The notes beneath the pieces are model-generated. The model saw nothing but the letters and a program-made list of their open reading frames with translations. It did no database searches and was not told where the DNA came from. Below, one piece after another: positions 1-6,056 of a stretch of 7,293 nucleotides of DNA. The position numbers and the translations under genes are program-made. The stretch covers positions 1-7,293 of the forward strand of contig CAJPTT010000113.1 in assembly GCA_905373565.1 (NCBI GenBank), in the 5' to 3' direction. Position 1 is the stretch's first letter. The number at the start of each line of letters is the position of its first letter. The stretch comes from an uncultured Treponema sp. GTDB taxonomy: Bacteria; Spirochaetota; Spirochaetia; Treponematales; Treponemataceae.

Positions 1-722
1 AAGTGATTACGCCGCAATACTGCCGCCTGACGCCGGAGCAAATTGCGCTGTACGAAAGCCTTGTTGAAACGCAGCTGAAAAGCGTATTGAAGACGGAAGA
101 TGGGATTCAGCGGAATGCGTTGGTACTGAAACTGCTGACCGCCTTAAAGCAGGTGTGCAACCATCCCCATGTCTACGACGAAAGCTTTCAGACCGATACG
201 GCGCTTTCCGGAAAGACCGCCGTGCTGATGCAGCTGCTCGGCGAAATATTGGATGCCGGTGAAAAGACCTTGATTTTCAGCCAATACACGCAAACGCTCT
301 TTTTACTGCGGAAGCTGATACAGGAGCAATTCGGAGATGAGCCGCTCCTCTTGCACGGACAGATGCCGCTTACCGCACGGAAGGCCGCAGTCGAATCATT
401 CCAAACCGATCCGGCGCAGCGCATCTTTCTTATTTCGCTCAAGGCAGGCGGCACCGGCTTAAACCTTACCGCCGCGTCTCGCGTTATCCACTTTGACCTC
501 TGGTACAACCCTGCGATAGAAGATCAAGCGACCGACCGCGCATTCCGAATCGGGCAGCACAACACGGTATTCGTGTCCCGTTTTATCTGCGCCGGTACCT
601 TTGAAGAAAAAATCGACGAGATGATTCAGAAGAAGCGGCATATTTCTCAGATGACCTTGAGCGGCGGCGAATCGTGGATCGGCAAGATGAGCAATGAAGA
701 ACTTGCCGAGTTGTTTCAATGA
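1..722 (+). CDS. SNF2-family DEAD/DEAH-like helicase, C-terminal part (5' end outside window)
   Basis: This is the last ~239 residues of a SNF2/Rad54-type ATPase, a family that moves along or remodels protein-DNA complexes; bacterial members often act with RNA polymerase or in DNA repair, but the exact role here is unknown. The visible part is the second RecA-like lobe (HelicC). Counting from the GTG at position 3, LIFSQY is at residues 90-95, the LLLHGQ segment at 115-120, motif V (KAGGTGLNLTAAS) at 147-159 and motif VI with its arginine finger region (DQATDRAFRIGQ) at 174-185. A helical tail follows (TFEEKIDEMIQKKR, then SGGESWIGKMSNEEL), typical of bacterial SNF2 proteins. The GTG is unlikely to be the start, because the Walker A/B lobe must lie upstream and the frame is open to the left edge. 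The gene ends in TGA at 720-722 and converges on the lipoprotein gene ending at 812. Confidence 0.93.
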   Translation, partial: VITPQYCRLTPEQIALYESLVETQLKSVLKTEDGIQRNALVLKLLTALKQVCNHPHVYDESFQTDTALSGKTAVLMQLLGEILDAGEKTLIFSQYTQTLFLLRKLIQEQFGDEPLLLHGQMPLTARKAAVESFQTDPAQRIFLISLKAGGTGLNLTAASRVIHFDLWYNPAIEDQATDRAFRIGQHNTVFVSRFICAGTFEEKIDEMIQKKRHISQMTLSGGESWIGKMSNEELAELFQ

Positions 723-735
723 CGGTGAACAGCCG

Positions 736-766
736 TTGCCGCACGGGAAGAAGTCGGGGGCGGCAA
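736..766. other. Weak stem-loop between convergent genes
   Basis: In the 89-base gap between the SNF2 stop and the lipoprotein stop, TTGCCGC (736-742) pairs perfectly with GCGGCAA (760-766) around a 17-base loop. No T-run follows on either strand, so it is not a convincing intrinsic terminator. It is the only sizeable hairpin I see in this gap. It could slow polymerase from either side, or it could be chance. Confidence 0.3.
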
Positions 767-811
767 TCAAGCAATTCGAAACTTATTAAGATCATTGAAA
801 CCCGGCGGAGT

Positions 812-1225
812 CTACTCCTTTGCTTTAATGCCGAGTTTTTCCGCAGCACGGGCGTGGTCGATTTTTGCGAGCTTATAGTAGTCGGGCGGTAAATGCATCG
901 CCATAGGCCCTTCATATTGGGCGATAATCTTTTCGAGTATGGTGTACGCATCCTTCCACTGGTGCTTTTTGATATGCAGGTGCGCAATTTCGTATTGAGC
1001 GGCCACACAAACAGTCTCATCGTCGGCAAAACGTTTCAGGATAGTCTCATAATAGACACGAGCCGCGCGGTGGTTACCGGAATCGAAAGCCTCTTGCGCT
1101 TTTTGCGTTAAATCAGCCGCTGTTGCATCAATCGGTATTTCGGATTCCTTAGGGACGGTCATACAAGAAAAAAGGCAGAGTGTCATAATCGTACAGCACA
1201 AATATACAATACTTTTTATCTTCAT
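812..1225 (-). CDS. Small TPR-like lipoprotein, last gene of envelope operon
   Basis: Predicted 137-residue lipoprotein. The N-terminus has lysines at 2 and 4, a hydrophobic core, and a lipobox LFSC with the lipidated cysteine at residue 21. Residues ~36-103 form paired amphipathic helices resembling tetratricopeptide repeats (QKAQEAFDSGNHRAARVYYETI and AAQYEIAHLHIKKHQWKDAY), the kind of short helical repeat used for protein-protein contacts. No catalytic motif is visible. The reading frame stays open upstream to 1456, but ATG at 1223-1225 is the start because AGGAG (1233-1237) lies 7 bases before it and only this start gives a signal peptide; the upstream extension is antisense-like sequence inside the OmpA-domain gene. 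The gap to the OmpA-domain stop is 13 bases, so the two are almost certainly co-transcribed. Likely periplasm-facing and membrane-anchored; function unknown, perhaps an accessory of the OmpA/transglycosylase proteins. Confidence 0.85.
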   Translation of the reverse strand: MKIKSIVYLCCTIMTLCLFSCMTVPKESEIPIDATAADLTQKAQEAFDSGNHRAARVYYETILKRFADDETVCVAAQYEIAHLHIKKHQWKDAYTILEKIIAQYEGPMAMHLPPDYYKLAKIDHARAAEKLGIKAKE

Positions 1226-1232
1226 AATAAAA

Positions 1233-1237
1233 CTCCT
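1233..1237 (-). promoter_or_regulatory. Ribosome binding site deciding the lipoprotein start
   Basis: AGGAG on the minus strand, 7 bases before ATG 1225 and just past the TAA of the OmpA-domain gene (1239-1241). It fixes the start of the 137-residue lipoprotein and rules out the longer reading frame. Confidence 0.8.
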
Positions 1238-1238
1238 G

Positions 1239-2549
1239 TTAGTCGCGCATAATGGTAATTTCAACACGGCGGTTTTTTGCCCTGTTTTCAGCGGTATCAT
1301 TCGGTGCAATGGGGCGCGTTGCTCCGTACCCGGCAGTCTGCATTCTGTTTGCTTCGATACCCCGTTTTGCAAGCTCTTCCGCAATTTTATCGGCCCGCCG
1401 CAGGGAAAGGATACGCTCACCTTCAGGGCGGTTAAGGTTTGCCGTGTGTCCTTCAATTAAGAAGTGCGTGTTCGGCCCGACTTTTTTCAGCGCTTCCGCA
1501 ATGACGTCAATACGCCCTGTTTCGTCCGGAAGGATTTCAGGCGAATCTGCTACGAACCGGATATCGTACATGGTAATTTTGATAATATTTTTGGGCGCTT
1601 TGACGACAATACTTTCCGGTTCGCGGTCGAGAAAGAATTTTTCTATATCGCGATATACAAAATAGAATTGTTCGTCTACAAGCGGATATGTCGGAGAAAC
1701 CTGCAGTGTATCTTTATCGCACACAATAACGATCTTGCCTTGGCGCAGCAGCTCGATATTTTCGCTTTTTGCAAGGATACGCTCTGCATCCTCGTTGCTG
1801 ATAATCGGGTCGGTACGGTTATCACCGAACACACCCCGTGCAATGATACGCAAAGGTTCCGTACCAATCCTGTCCCGATACATGCTTTCGTCCAAGGTAC
1901 CGGTGTACAAGACAATGCCGTGTTTTTTTGCTCTACCGGGATCTACGATATTCTTCTCGTAGATCAAGTTCATGTTTTTATTCCATATTTTAGGGAATAA
2001 ACAGGGATTAAGCTGTTCGCTCGAATACTCACCGTGTACGGGCAGCTGGCCGCGGGCATCAATTAAAATACCGGTATATACCTTACTCGCTGTACCGAGG
2101 GGAAAAAACGAAGGGGTATACGGCGCATTGTGTTTCACAAAGAGATTGGCAAGTTCTTGCAAAGGATTTTGATGGTAGACAATGGCTGTTTGCAATTCTT
2201 GAGAAAGAACAGGCGCCGTGCTTTTACCGTTATTGATGACGGTATTTATATCGGTTAGAGAGATTCTTTCTTCTGCAAGGTAGTTACCGATCCGATGAGA
2301 AGAGTCTACCAATATGGAGAGATAGGCATTCTTTAAGAGGGAAGACCGGTTCTGTTGAATAAGCCGTATTGCTGCATTGCGATCGGTCGGCAGGTATAGT
2401 CCGCTTTTATGTAAATCTATCGTGATTTTTGAATCTACTTGGGCGGTTTCCCAGTTTTGTACTGTTTGGGACTCCATCCCCGACGGATAGCTATAGCAGA
2501 ATGCCGAAGCGAATAAAACGAAAATGGTAAGGGAGAGTGAATGTTTCAT
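1239..2549 (-). CDS. OmpA-domain periplasmic/envelope protein
   Basis: 436-residue exported protein with a signal peptide (MKHSLSLTIFVLFASAFCYS, cleavage near residue 20-24, no lipobox). Residues ~30-320 are a large N-terminal region I cannot place in a family; it contains mixed alpha/beta segments such as KVYTGILIDARGQ (156-168) and GIVLYTGTL (211-219). Residues ~325-434 are an OmpA C-terminal-like domain: IEGHTA (365-370), LSLRRADKIAEEL (381-393), GYGATRPIAPN (407-417) and NRAKNRRVEITI (422-433). This domain usually binds peptidoglycan non-covalently through the diaminopimelate residue. The normally conserved aspartate of GHTD is alanine 370 here, while the arginine of the LSxxRA motif is kept (R385). 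Architecture and length recall Tp0624 of Treponema pallidum, from memory and not checked. ATG 2547-2549 follows AGGACG, and the transglycosylase stop is 13 bases upstream, so the genes form one operon. Confidence 0.92.
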   Translation of the reverse strand: MKHSLSLTIFVLFASAFCYSYPSGMESQTVQNWETAQVDSKITIDLHKSGLYLPTDRNAAIRLIQQNRSSLLKNAYLSILVDSSHRIGNYLAEERISLTDINTVINNGKSTAPVLSQELQTAIVYHQNPLQELANLFVKHNAPYTPSFFPLGTASKVYTGILIDARGQLPVHGEYSSEQLNPCLFPKIWNKNMNLIYEKNIVDPGRAKKHGIVLYTGTLDESMYRDRIGTEPLRIIARGVFGDNRTDPIISNEDAERILAKSENIELLRQGKIVIVCDKDTLQVSPTYPLVDEQFYFVYRDIEKFFLDREPESIVVKAPKNIIKITMYDIRFVADSPEILPDETGRIDVIAEALKKVGPNTHFLIEGHTANLNRPEGERILSLRRADKIAEELAKRGIEANRMQTAGYGATRPIAPNDTAENRAKNRRVEITIMRD

Positions 2550-2562
2550 AGATACGTCCTCG

Positions 2563-3888
2563 TTACAGTATCGGCACTTTTAGGGTATTCCCTAACTTGA
2601 GGACACTATTTACCGACATATTGTTCTTTTGAGCTAACAGTTCGACGGAAACCGAATATTTCAATGCAAGTGACCATAATGTGTCGCCTTTTTGGATGGT
2701 GTGCGTGCCTGCAAAATTTCCTGCTTGTGCGGTTCCCTTCCCCGCGTATGTTCCGACGGATTTTAACGCAGGGATTAAAATAGTCTTTCCGATTCTCAAG
2801 GTTTCCGGTTTAAGCCCTTCGTTGTAGTTCACAATACTTTGAACACTGACTCCGTAGTGCTTGGCCAGTGCATAGAGTGTGTCGCCCGATTTAATACGGT
2901 ACTGATAGTATTTTATCAGTAGTTTATCCGACTGATTGAGTACCGTTTGCGCCGCTTCCGTATATGCTGAGGGGAGACGCAGCTCATATTTGATACTCGG
3001 AGGCGTGATAAAATAGCGGAGCGAAGGATTAAGCTTTCTAATCGCTTCGGATTCGAGGCCTAGTTCTTCTGCAAGCAGCCGTACGTCGATTGCCCGCTTA
3101 ATTTCAATCGTGGAAGTAGGAGCGTGCTCTTCGGTATTTCCCCAATCGATGTTCAATTCCTCGCTGCGGGAAAGTATTTCTGCGACGGCAAGGAATTTCG
3201 GTACATAGTACAGTGTTTCTTTTTTTAGATACCCGTGTTCCGCGAGGTACCAATAGTCCGCCTTTCCCGCTTTTTTGATAGCCGCCCGTATTGCACCCAC
3301 TCCGCTGTTATAGGCAGCCAGTGCAAGCGGCCAATCATTGAATTGGCTGTAGTTCCACTTGAGCTTTTTTACCGCAGCGATGCTCGTCTTCCACGGATCG
3401 CGCCGTTCATCCACCCAATCGTCGATATGAATGTTGTATCCGCCGATACTGTTTTTCATAAACTGCCAAATTCCAACGGCTCCCGATTTCGATGTGGCCG
3501 TTTCAAAAAAGCCCGATTCAATGACAGGCAGGAACAGCAATTCGGCAGGCATATTTTCAGTTTCCAACAGCTTGATAATGAAATCGCGGTACGGAGCGGA
3601 ACGTTTCATTATTTTTGAAAGGTAGTTGTAGCCGTCGGCACACATGTACTGCTTACGGAATTTTTCGATTAACGGGTGATCGTGAGAAATAAGGGTATCA
3701 TGTAAAAACGCATTTGTTTGAAAGCTTTTGAGAAGCTGTTTATTTACATATATTTCCGTGTCTGCGACCGGCGGTTTTGATTGAACATTCGCATAGATAG
3801 GGTGAATACACAGTCCACCCGCCATGATGCCGATGTAAAAGTATTTTACAGGCTTTTTTTTACCGGTTAAACGTATACGTATCTTCAA
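2563..3888 (-). CDS. MltD-like membrane-bound lytic transglycosylase with LysM domains
   Basis: 441-residue exported enzyme predicted to cleave peptidoglycan glycan strands to 1,6-anhydro-MurNAc ends. Numbering from the TTG start: signal peptide to about residue 33 (HPIYA, then NVQS); SLT domain ~100-240 with the catalytic glutamate in PVIES (Glu124), then GAVGIWQF (136-143), AAYNSGVGAIRAA (191-203) and YVPKFLAVAEIL (228-239). A degenerate LysM-like segment follows (~265-308), then two clear LysM domains at ~329-373 and ~394-441 (YRIKSGDTLYALAKHYGVS; HTIQKGDTLWSLALKYSVS), which bind GlcNAc-containing glycan. This order matches MltD-type enzymes. An in-frame ATG lies ten codons upstream (3918), but TTG at 3886-3888 is preferred: GGAG sits 7 bases before it, its bases overlap the previous gene's TGA as TTGA, and it gives a cleaner signal peptide (MKIRIRLTGKKK then a hydrophobic run). 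I see no lipobox. Confidence 0.92.
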   Translation of the reverse strand: MKIRIRLTGKKKPVKYFYIGIMAGGLCIHPIYANVQSKPPVADTEIYVNKQLLKSFQTNAFLHDTLISHDHPLIEKFRKQYMCADGYNYLSKIMKRSAPYRDFIIKLLETENMPAELLFLPVIESGFFETATSKSGAVGIWQFMKNSIGGYNIHIDDWVDERRDPWKTSIAAVKKLKWNYSQFNDWPLALAAYNSGVGAIRAAIKKAGKADYWYLAEHGYLKKETLYYVPKFLAVAEILSRSEELNIDWGNTEEHAPTSTIEIKRAIDVRLLAEELGLESEAIRKLNPSLRYFITPPSIKYELRLPSAYTEAAQTVLNQSDKLLIKYYQYRIKSGDTLYALAKHYGVSVQSIVNYNEGLKPETLRIGKTILIPALKSVGTYAGKGTAQAGNFAGTHTIQKGDTLWSLALKYSVSVELLAQKNNMSVNSVLKLGNTLKVPIL

Positions 3889-4952
3889 ATTTTGTCTCCA
3901 TAATAGATGCCTGCCCATTCCCAGCGGCCATGAATTGCCGGATCGGCAGGGAAGTTGATTTTTTTAAAGTAGAGATACCATGTACGAACGTATTGATTCC
4001 ATCCGGAAGTCCGTAGATAAGCTTCGTAAGGCGTGGAGGACGGATCCAGTTCTGAGGCAATACTGATGGCGCTGCCGTACATAAAATCTTTTAGATTCGC
4101 ATCGGACTGCTGCTGGGTATCGGATAACTCCTGCTTCCATGACATTGCAAAGAAGTTTACTTTTGAGCGGCACCGTTCTAACGTCACATAATCCCTTGCA
4201 CGAATCGCCGTTTTAATAGTCTTTACAAGGTCATCCAGCGTATTGAACGTCCAGCTTTTTGTCGAAGCGCTGTAGTCGACAATCTTACGTGCATAGCCGT
4301 AACTGTCGGGAATACCCGGAATGATAACATCAAACCGGTGCAGATTTAAAAACTGCGTATAGGCTTGGATTGCAAGCAGCCATTCCCCTTGTTTTTCGTA
4401 CGCCTGTGCAAGCATAAAATATGCTTGTGCAGGATCAAACTCATTATAAAAATCGGTCAAAAGACGCGAATAATAAACAACCGACTTCGTACTTGTACCG
4501 GCAAGCTCTATCAGATTTTTTAAGCAGAGTAAGTGAATCGATTGTCCGTTCACCAGCATATCGGAATAATTTTGAACGATGTATTCAAAATAATAGGCAG
4601 CAATAGCGTCTTCTTGGGATTCCCTATATGCCGCAGCGAGCCGTAAAAGAAAGTAGGCATTATACGGATTGTCCGGTTCAGCGTCAATAACGGATTGCAG
4701 GAACACTGTCAAAGATTTTATTTTATGTTCGGCTTGCAAATGAGTTATAATTTTATCGATGAGGGCAAACCGTATTTGAGGGACATGCTCTTGTTCCAAT
4801 AAAGCGACTAAGGCTTTTTGTTCTTTTTTGTGTTCATGTAAGCCCGTATACAGATAAGCGAGCCGATCGTGGGAGCAGGAACACAATAGAGCACAGATGC
4901 ACAGTATTGAACAGCCGAGCAGAGACTTTTTAAACCGTATCACGAAGGGCAT
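3885..4952 (-). CDS. TPR-like lipoprotein, first gene of envelope operon
   Basis: Predicted 355-residue lipoprotein. Positive n-region (MPFVIRFKK), cysteine-rich hydrophobic core, lipobox LCSC with the lipidated cysteine at residue 26. Residues ~50-205 are helical-repeat-like, with TPR-type pairs such as YNAYFLLRLAAAYRESQED (~97-115) and QAYFMLAQAYEKQGEWLLA (~176-194). The C-terminal half (about 215-355) resembles nothing I recognise and ends in WEWAGIYYGDKI. No enzyme motif is seen. The start is ATG 4950-4952; a TTG at 4977-4979 in the same frame would add nine residues to the signal peptide and is less likely. Neither start has a good Shine-Dalgarno sequence. The stop overlaps the transglycosylase TTG by four bases, so the two are co-transcribed and probably made in linked amounts. 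A scaffold or partner for the transglycosylase is a reasonable guess but is unproven. Confidence 0.82.
   Translation of the reverse strand: MPFVIRFKKSLLGCSILCICALLCSCSHDRLAYLYTGLHEHKKEQKALVALLEQEHVPQIRFALIDKIITHLQAEHKIKSLTVFLQSVIDAEPDNPYNAYFLLRLAAAYRESQEDAIAAYYFEYIVQNYSDMLVNGQSIHLLCLKNLIELAGTSTKSVVYYSRLLTDFYNEFDPAQAYFMLAQAYEKQGEWLLAIQAYTQFLNLHRFDVIIPGIPDSYGYARKIVDYSASTKSWTFNTLDDLVKTIKTAIRARDYVTLERCRSKVNFFAMSWKQELSDTQQQSDANLKDFMYGSAISIASELDPSSTPYEAYLRTSGWNQYVRTWYLYFKKINFPADPAIHGRWEWAGIYYGDKI
3896..3899 (-). promoter_or_regulatory. Ribosome binding site supporting a TTG start and TTGA coupling
   Basis: GGAG on the minus strand inside the end of the TPR lipoprotein gene, 7 bases before TTG 3888. 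The TTG and the upstream TGA share bases as TTGA (3888-3885), the usual arrangement for coupled re-initiation, here with TTG in place of ATG. Confidence 0.7.
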
Positions 4953-4991
4953 ACTATCACAGTGGCTGCGTATTGGCAAGGCGTGATTGAA

Positions 4992-5019
4992 TTGACAAAA
5001 TCATAGGCGCAATTATAAT
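4992..5019 (+). promoter_or_regulatory. Consensus sigma-70 promoter for the two-gene membrane unit
   Basis: TTGACA (4992-4997) and TATAAT (5014-5019) are both perfect consensus hexamers with a 16-base spacer. Transcription should start near 5026, leaving a leader of about 30 bases before ATG 5056. This predicts strong housekeeping expression unless a repressor acts here. Confidence 0.85.
5012..5017 (-). promoter_or_regulatory. Possible divergent -10 box for the lipoprotein operon
   Basis: The plus-strand -10 lies in ATTATAAT (5012-5019), which is its own reverse complement, so TATAAT is also present on the minus strand, about 60 bases before the lipoprotein ATG at 4952. I cannot find a good -35 at 16-18 bases (the best is AACTTC), so this is a weak candidate. 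It is the best I see upstream of the minus-strand operon. Confidence 0.35.
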
Positions 5020-5024
5020 GAGGT

Positions 5025-5038
5025 CTTCGATTCCGAAG
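5025..5038. other. Short palindrome at the predicted transcription start
   Basis: CTTCG (5025-5029) and CGAAG (5034-5038) flank a 4-base centre. The element covers the predicted plus-strand start site and the -35 area of the possible divergent promoter. It could be a 5' mRNA hairpin or a small operator; with only 5-bp arms, chance is also possible. Confidence 0.3.
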
Positions 5039-5044
5039 TTTATT

Positions 5045-5050
5045 AGGAGG
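5045..5050 (+). promoter_or_regulatory. Full-consensus ribosome binding site
   Basis: AGGAGG lies 5 bases before ATG 5056. Together with the consensus promoter it predicts a well expressed first gene. Confidence 0.85.
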
Positions 5051-5055
5051 AAAGA

Positions 5056-5568
5056 ATGGGAAATGTCTATAAGACACGTCCGCACAGAGTACTTGTGAAT
5101 CTTGTTTTTGGTGCGGGAGCAGCTCTCTTTGTGACTTTTATTGCATCAATTTGGCTTAAAAGTTCCGTATTGTTGCTGTTGATAGCGTTAGCAACTTTCG
5201 CCGGCGATATTTGGTTGGTAATTATCGATAATATGATTGTTATAGAAACCGACGGCGATTCATTGACAATAAAAAAGGGTAAAAAAATCGACACCTACTC
5301 GATTTCCGCTACAGCGATACGGGCAAAAACCGTTAGTTCCGGCGGGGATACGGAATGCTCGCTCTATCTTACCCGGCAGGGAGAAAATGAAGAACTGATT
5401 GACTGCGAATTAATCGGTATTACGCAGTTTGAAAAACTATTGAGTGATTTGGGAATCGATAGAGATTCCGTAACCAAACTCAGCACGGAAAGTGCTGATG
5501 AACCGGCTAAATTGACAACCGTAAAGGAGAAAACACATGGACACCATCATAGACACCATCATGGGTAA
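5056..5568 (+). CDS. Two-helix membrane protein with PH-like domain and histidine-rich tail
   Basis: 170 residues. Two predicted membrane helices at ~12-34 and ~37-57 form a tight hairpin. The basic N-terminus (YKTRPHR) suggests both ends face the cytoplasm. Residues ~60-135 are beta-rich and end in a helix (IETDGDSLTIKKGKKIDTYS, then QFEKLLSDLGI), a layout like the small PH-like domains that follow paired helices in many bacterial membrane proteins; this is inferred from pattern, not from a search. A polar linker (~136-158) leads to THGHHHRHHHG (160-170), with seven histidines, a plausible Zn/Ni/Cu-binding tail. The start is firm: AGGAGG 5 bases upstream and a consensus promoter. The last 32 bases overlap the next gene in another frame, so the histidine tail is dual-coded. 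Function unknown; its partner is probably the next protein. Confidence 0.82.
   Translation: MGNVYKTRPHRVLVNLVFGAGAALFVTFIASIWLKSSVLLLLIALATFAGDIWLVIIDNMIVIETDGDSLTIKKGKKIDTYSISATAIRAKTVSSGGDTECSLYLTRQGENEELIDCELIGITQFEKLLSDLGIDRDSVTKLSTESADEPAKLTTVKEKTHGHHHRHHHG
5525..5529 (+). promoter_or_regulatory. Ribosome binding site inside the upstream gene
   Basis: AGGAG lies 7 bases before ATG 5537, inside the reading frame of the upstream gene. It shows the second protein starts within the first gene and not at the later in-frame ATG (5561), which lacks such a site. Confidence 0.8.
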
Positions 5569-6016
5569 TATAAGTTTTTCACATATCTATTATTTTATTC
5601 TTATTCCGATAGGGCTGCTTGCCTATTTTGCATTTGCAATCTTTAAAACAAAGAATGATAAACAGCGCGTTACAAACTGGCTGAATGAACATCCCGATGC
5701 GGTAAAAGTGTACATCAGTAAAATAAGTTCAGTAACCGGTATGCTGGCGAGTGCTGCTCAGCATATAACCGTCAACAGTGTTGACGGGGAGTGGCCGCTC
5801 TACTTTAGAGAAAAACTTTCAACCGGCTTCTATGTTACCCCCGGAACCCATATCGTCGAATCGTCTTTTTCAAAAACTCGTCCCGGTTTCTTTTACCGCT
5901 CTGTTACAACGACCTACGGTGCGAGCAAACAGGAAATTACAGTAGAGGCTTCAAAATCCTATAACTATTTCTTTAATACGAAAGAAGAAGCCTACGGGTT
6001 TGAAGAATTGCATTGA
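5537..6016 (+). CDS. Single-helix membrane protein with beta-rich C-terminal domain, unknown function
   Basis: 159 residues. One predicted membrane helix at ~16-36 (YYFILIPIGLLAYFAFAIF), followed by a basic stretch (KTKNDKQR) that predicts N-out, C-in topology. The region ~57-157 alternates short hydrophobic strands with turns: VKVYISKI, HITVNSVDGEWPLYF, GFYVTPGTHIVESSF, KQEITVEASKSYNYFF. The pattern of a strand, then a PGxH turn, then another strand resembles small beta-sandwich domains such as DUF2846/PEGA-type folds, but I cannot confirm a family. No catalytic residues stand out. The start is ATG 5537 with AGGAG 7 bases upstream; it overlaps the previous gene by 32 bases, so the two share one mRNA and are probably translated in a coupled way. 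The gene ends just before a strong inverted repeat that likely terminates the transcript. Confidence 0.82.
   Translation: MDTIIDTIMGNISFSHIYYFILIPIGLLAYFAFAIFKTKNDKQRVTNWLNEHPDAVKVYISKISSVTGMLASAAQHITVNSVDGEWPLYFREKLSTGFYVTPGTHIVESSFSKTRPGFFYRSVTTTYGASKQEITVEASKSYNYFFNTKEEAYGFEELH
5540..5563 (+). repeat. 12-base tandem duplication read in two frames
   Basis: GACACCATCATA (5540-5551) is followed directly by GACACCATCATG (5552-5563), 11 of 12 bases identical. In the upstream frame the units give the histidine triplets of the tail; in the downstream frame they give DTII and DTIM, the N-terminal residues of the next protein. A 12-base unit preserves both frames, so one duplication could have lengthened both proteins. 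Confidence 0.8.
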
Positions 6017-6022
6017 ATTTCA

Positions 6023-6042
6023 AAAGTTTAGGAGAAAACTTT
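6023..6042. other. AT-rich small hairpin after the membrane pair
   Basis: AAAGTTT (6023-6029) pairs with AAACTTT (6036-6042) around the loop AGGAGA. It lies 7 bases past the TGA at 6014-6016. The stem is AT-rich and weak. The loop resembles a ribosome binding site, but no open frame worth calling follows it. Confidence 0.3.
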
Positions 6043-6056
6043 AAAAACCGATTTTT

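Noticed and set aside
583..1029. Minus-strand open frame of 148 residues across the SNF2 gene end and the lipoprotein gene
   Set aside because: It overlaps the lipoprotein in the same strand but another frame, and its arginine/serine-rich composition is typical of a shadow frame.
1226..1456. N-terminal extension of the small lipoprotein up to 1456
   Set aside because: It would bury the lipoprotein signal inside the protein and overlap the OmpA-domain gene; ATG 1225 has its own AGGAG.
1464..2000. Plus-strand open frame of 178 residues antisense to the OmpA-domain gene
   Set aside because: It lies fully within a well-supported gene on the other strand, has no ribosome binding site that I can see, and its translation has no recognisable domain.
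5537..5568. Histidine tail as a cloning-vector tag
   Set aside because: The tail contains an arginine and flanking glycines, is encoded by native-looking sequence, and overlaps a natural downstream gene with its own ribosome binding site.
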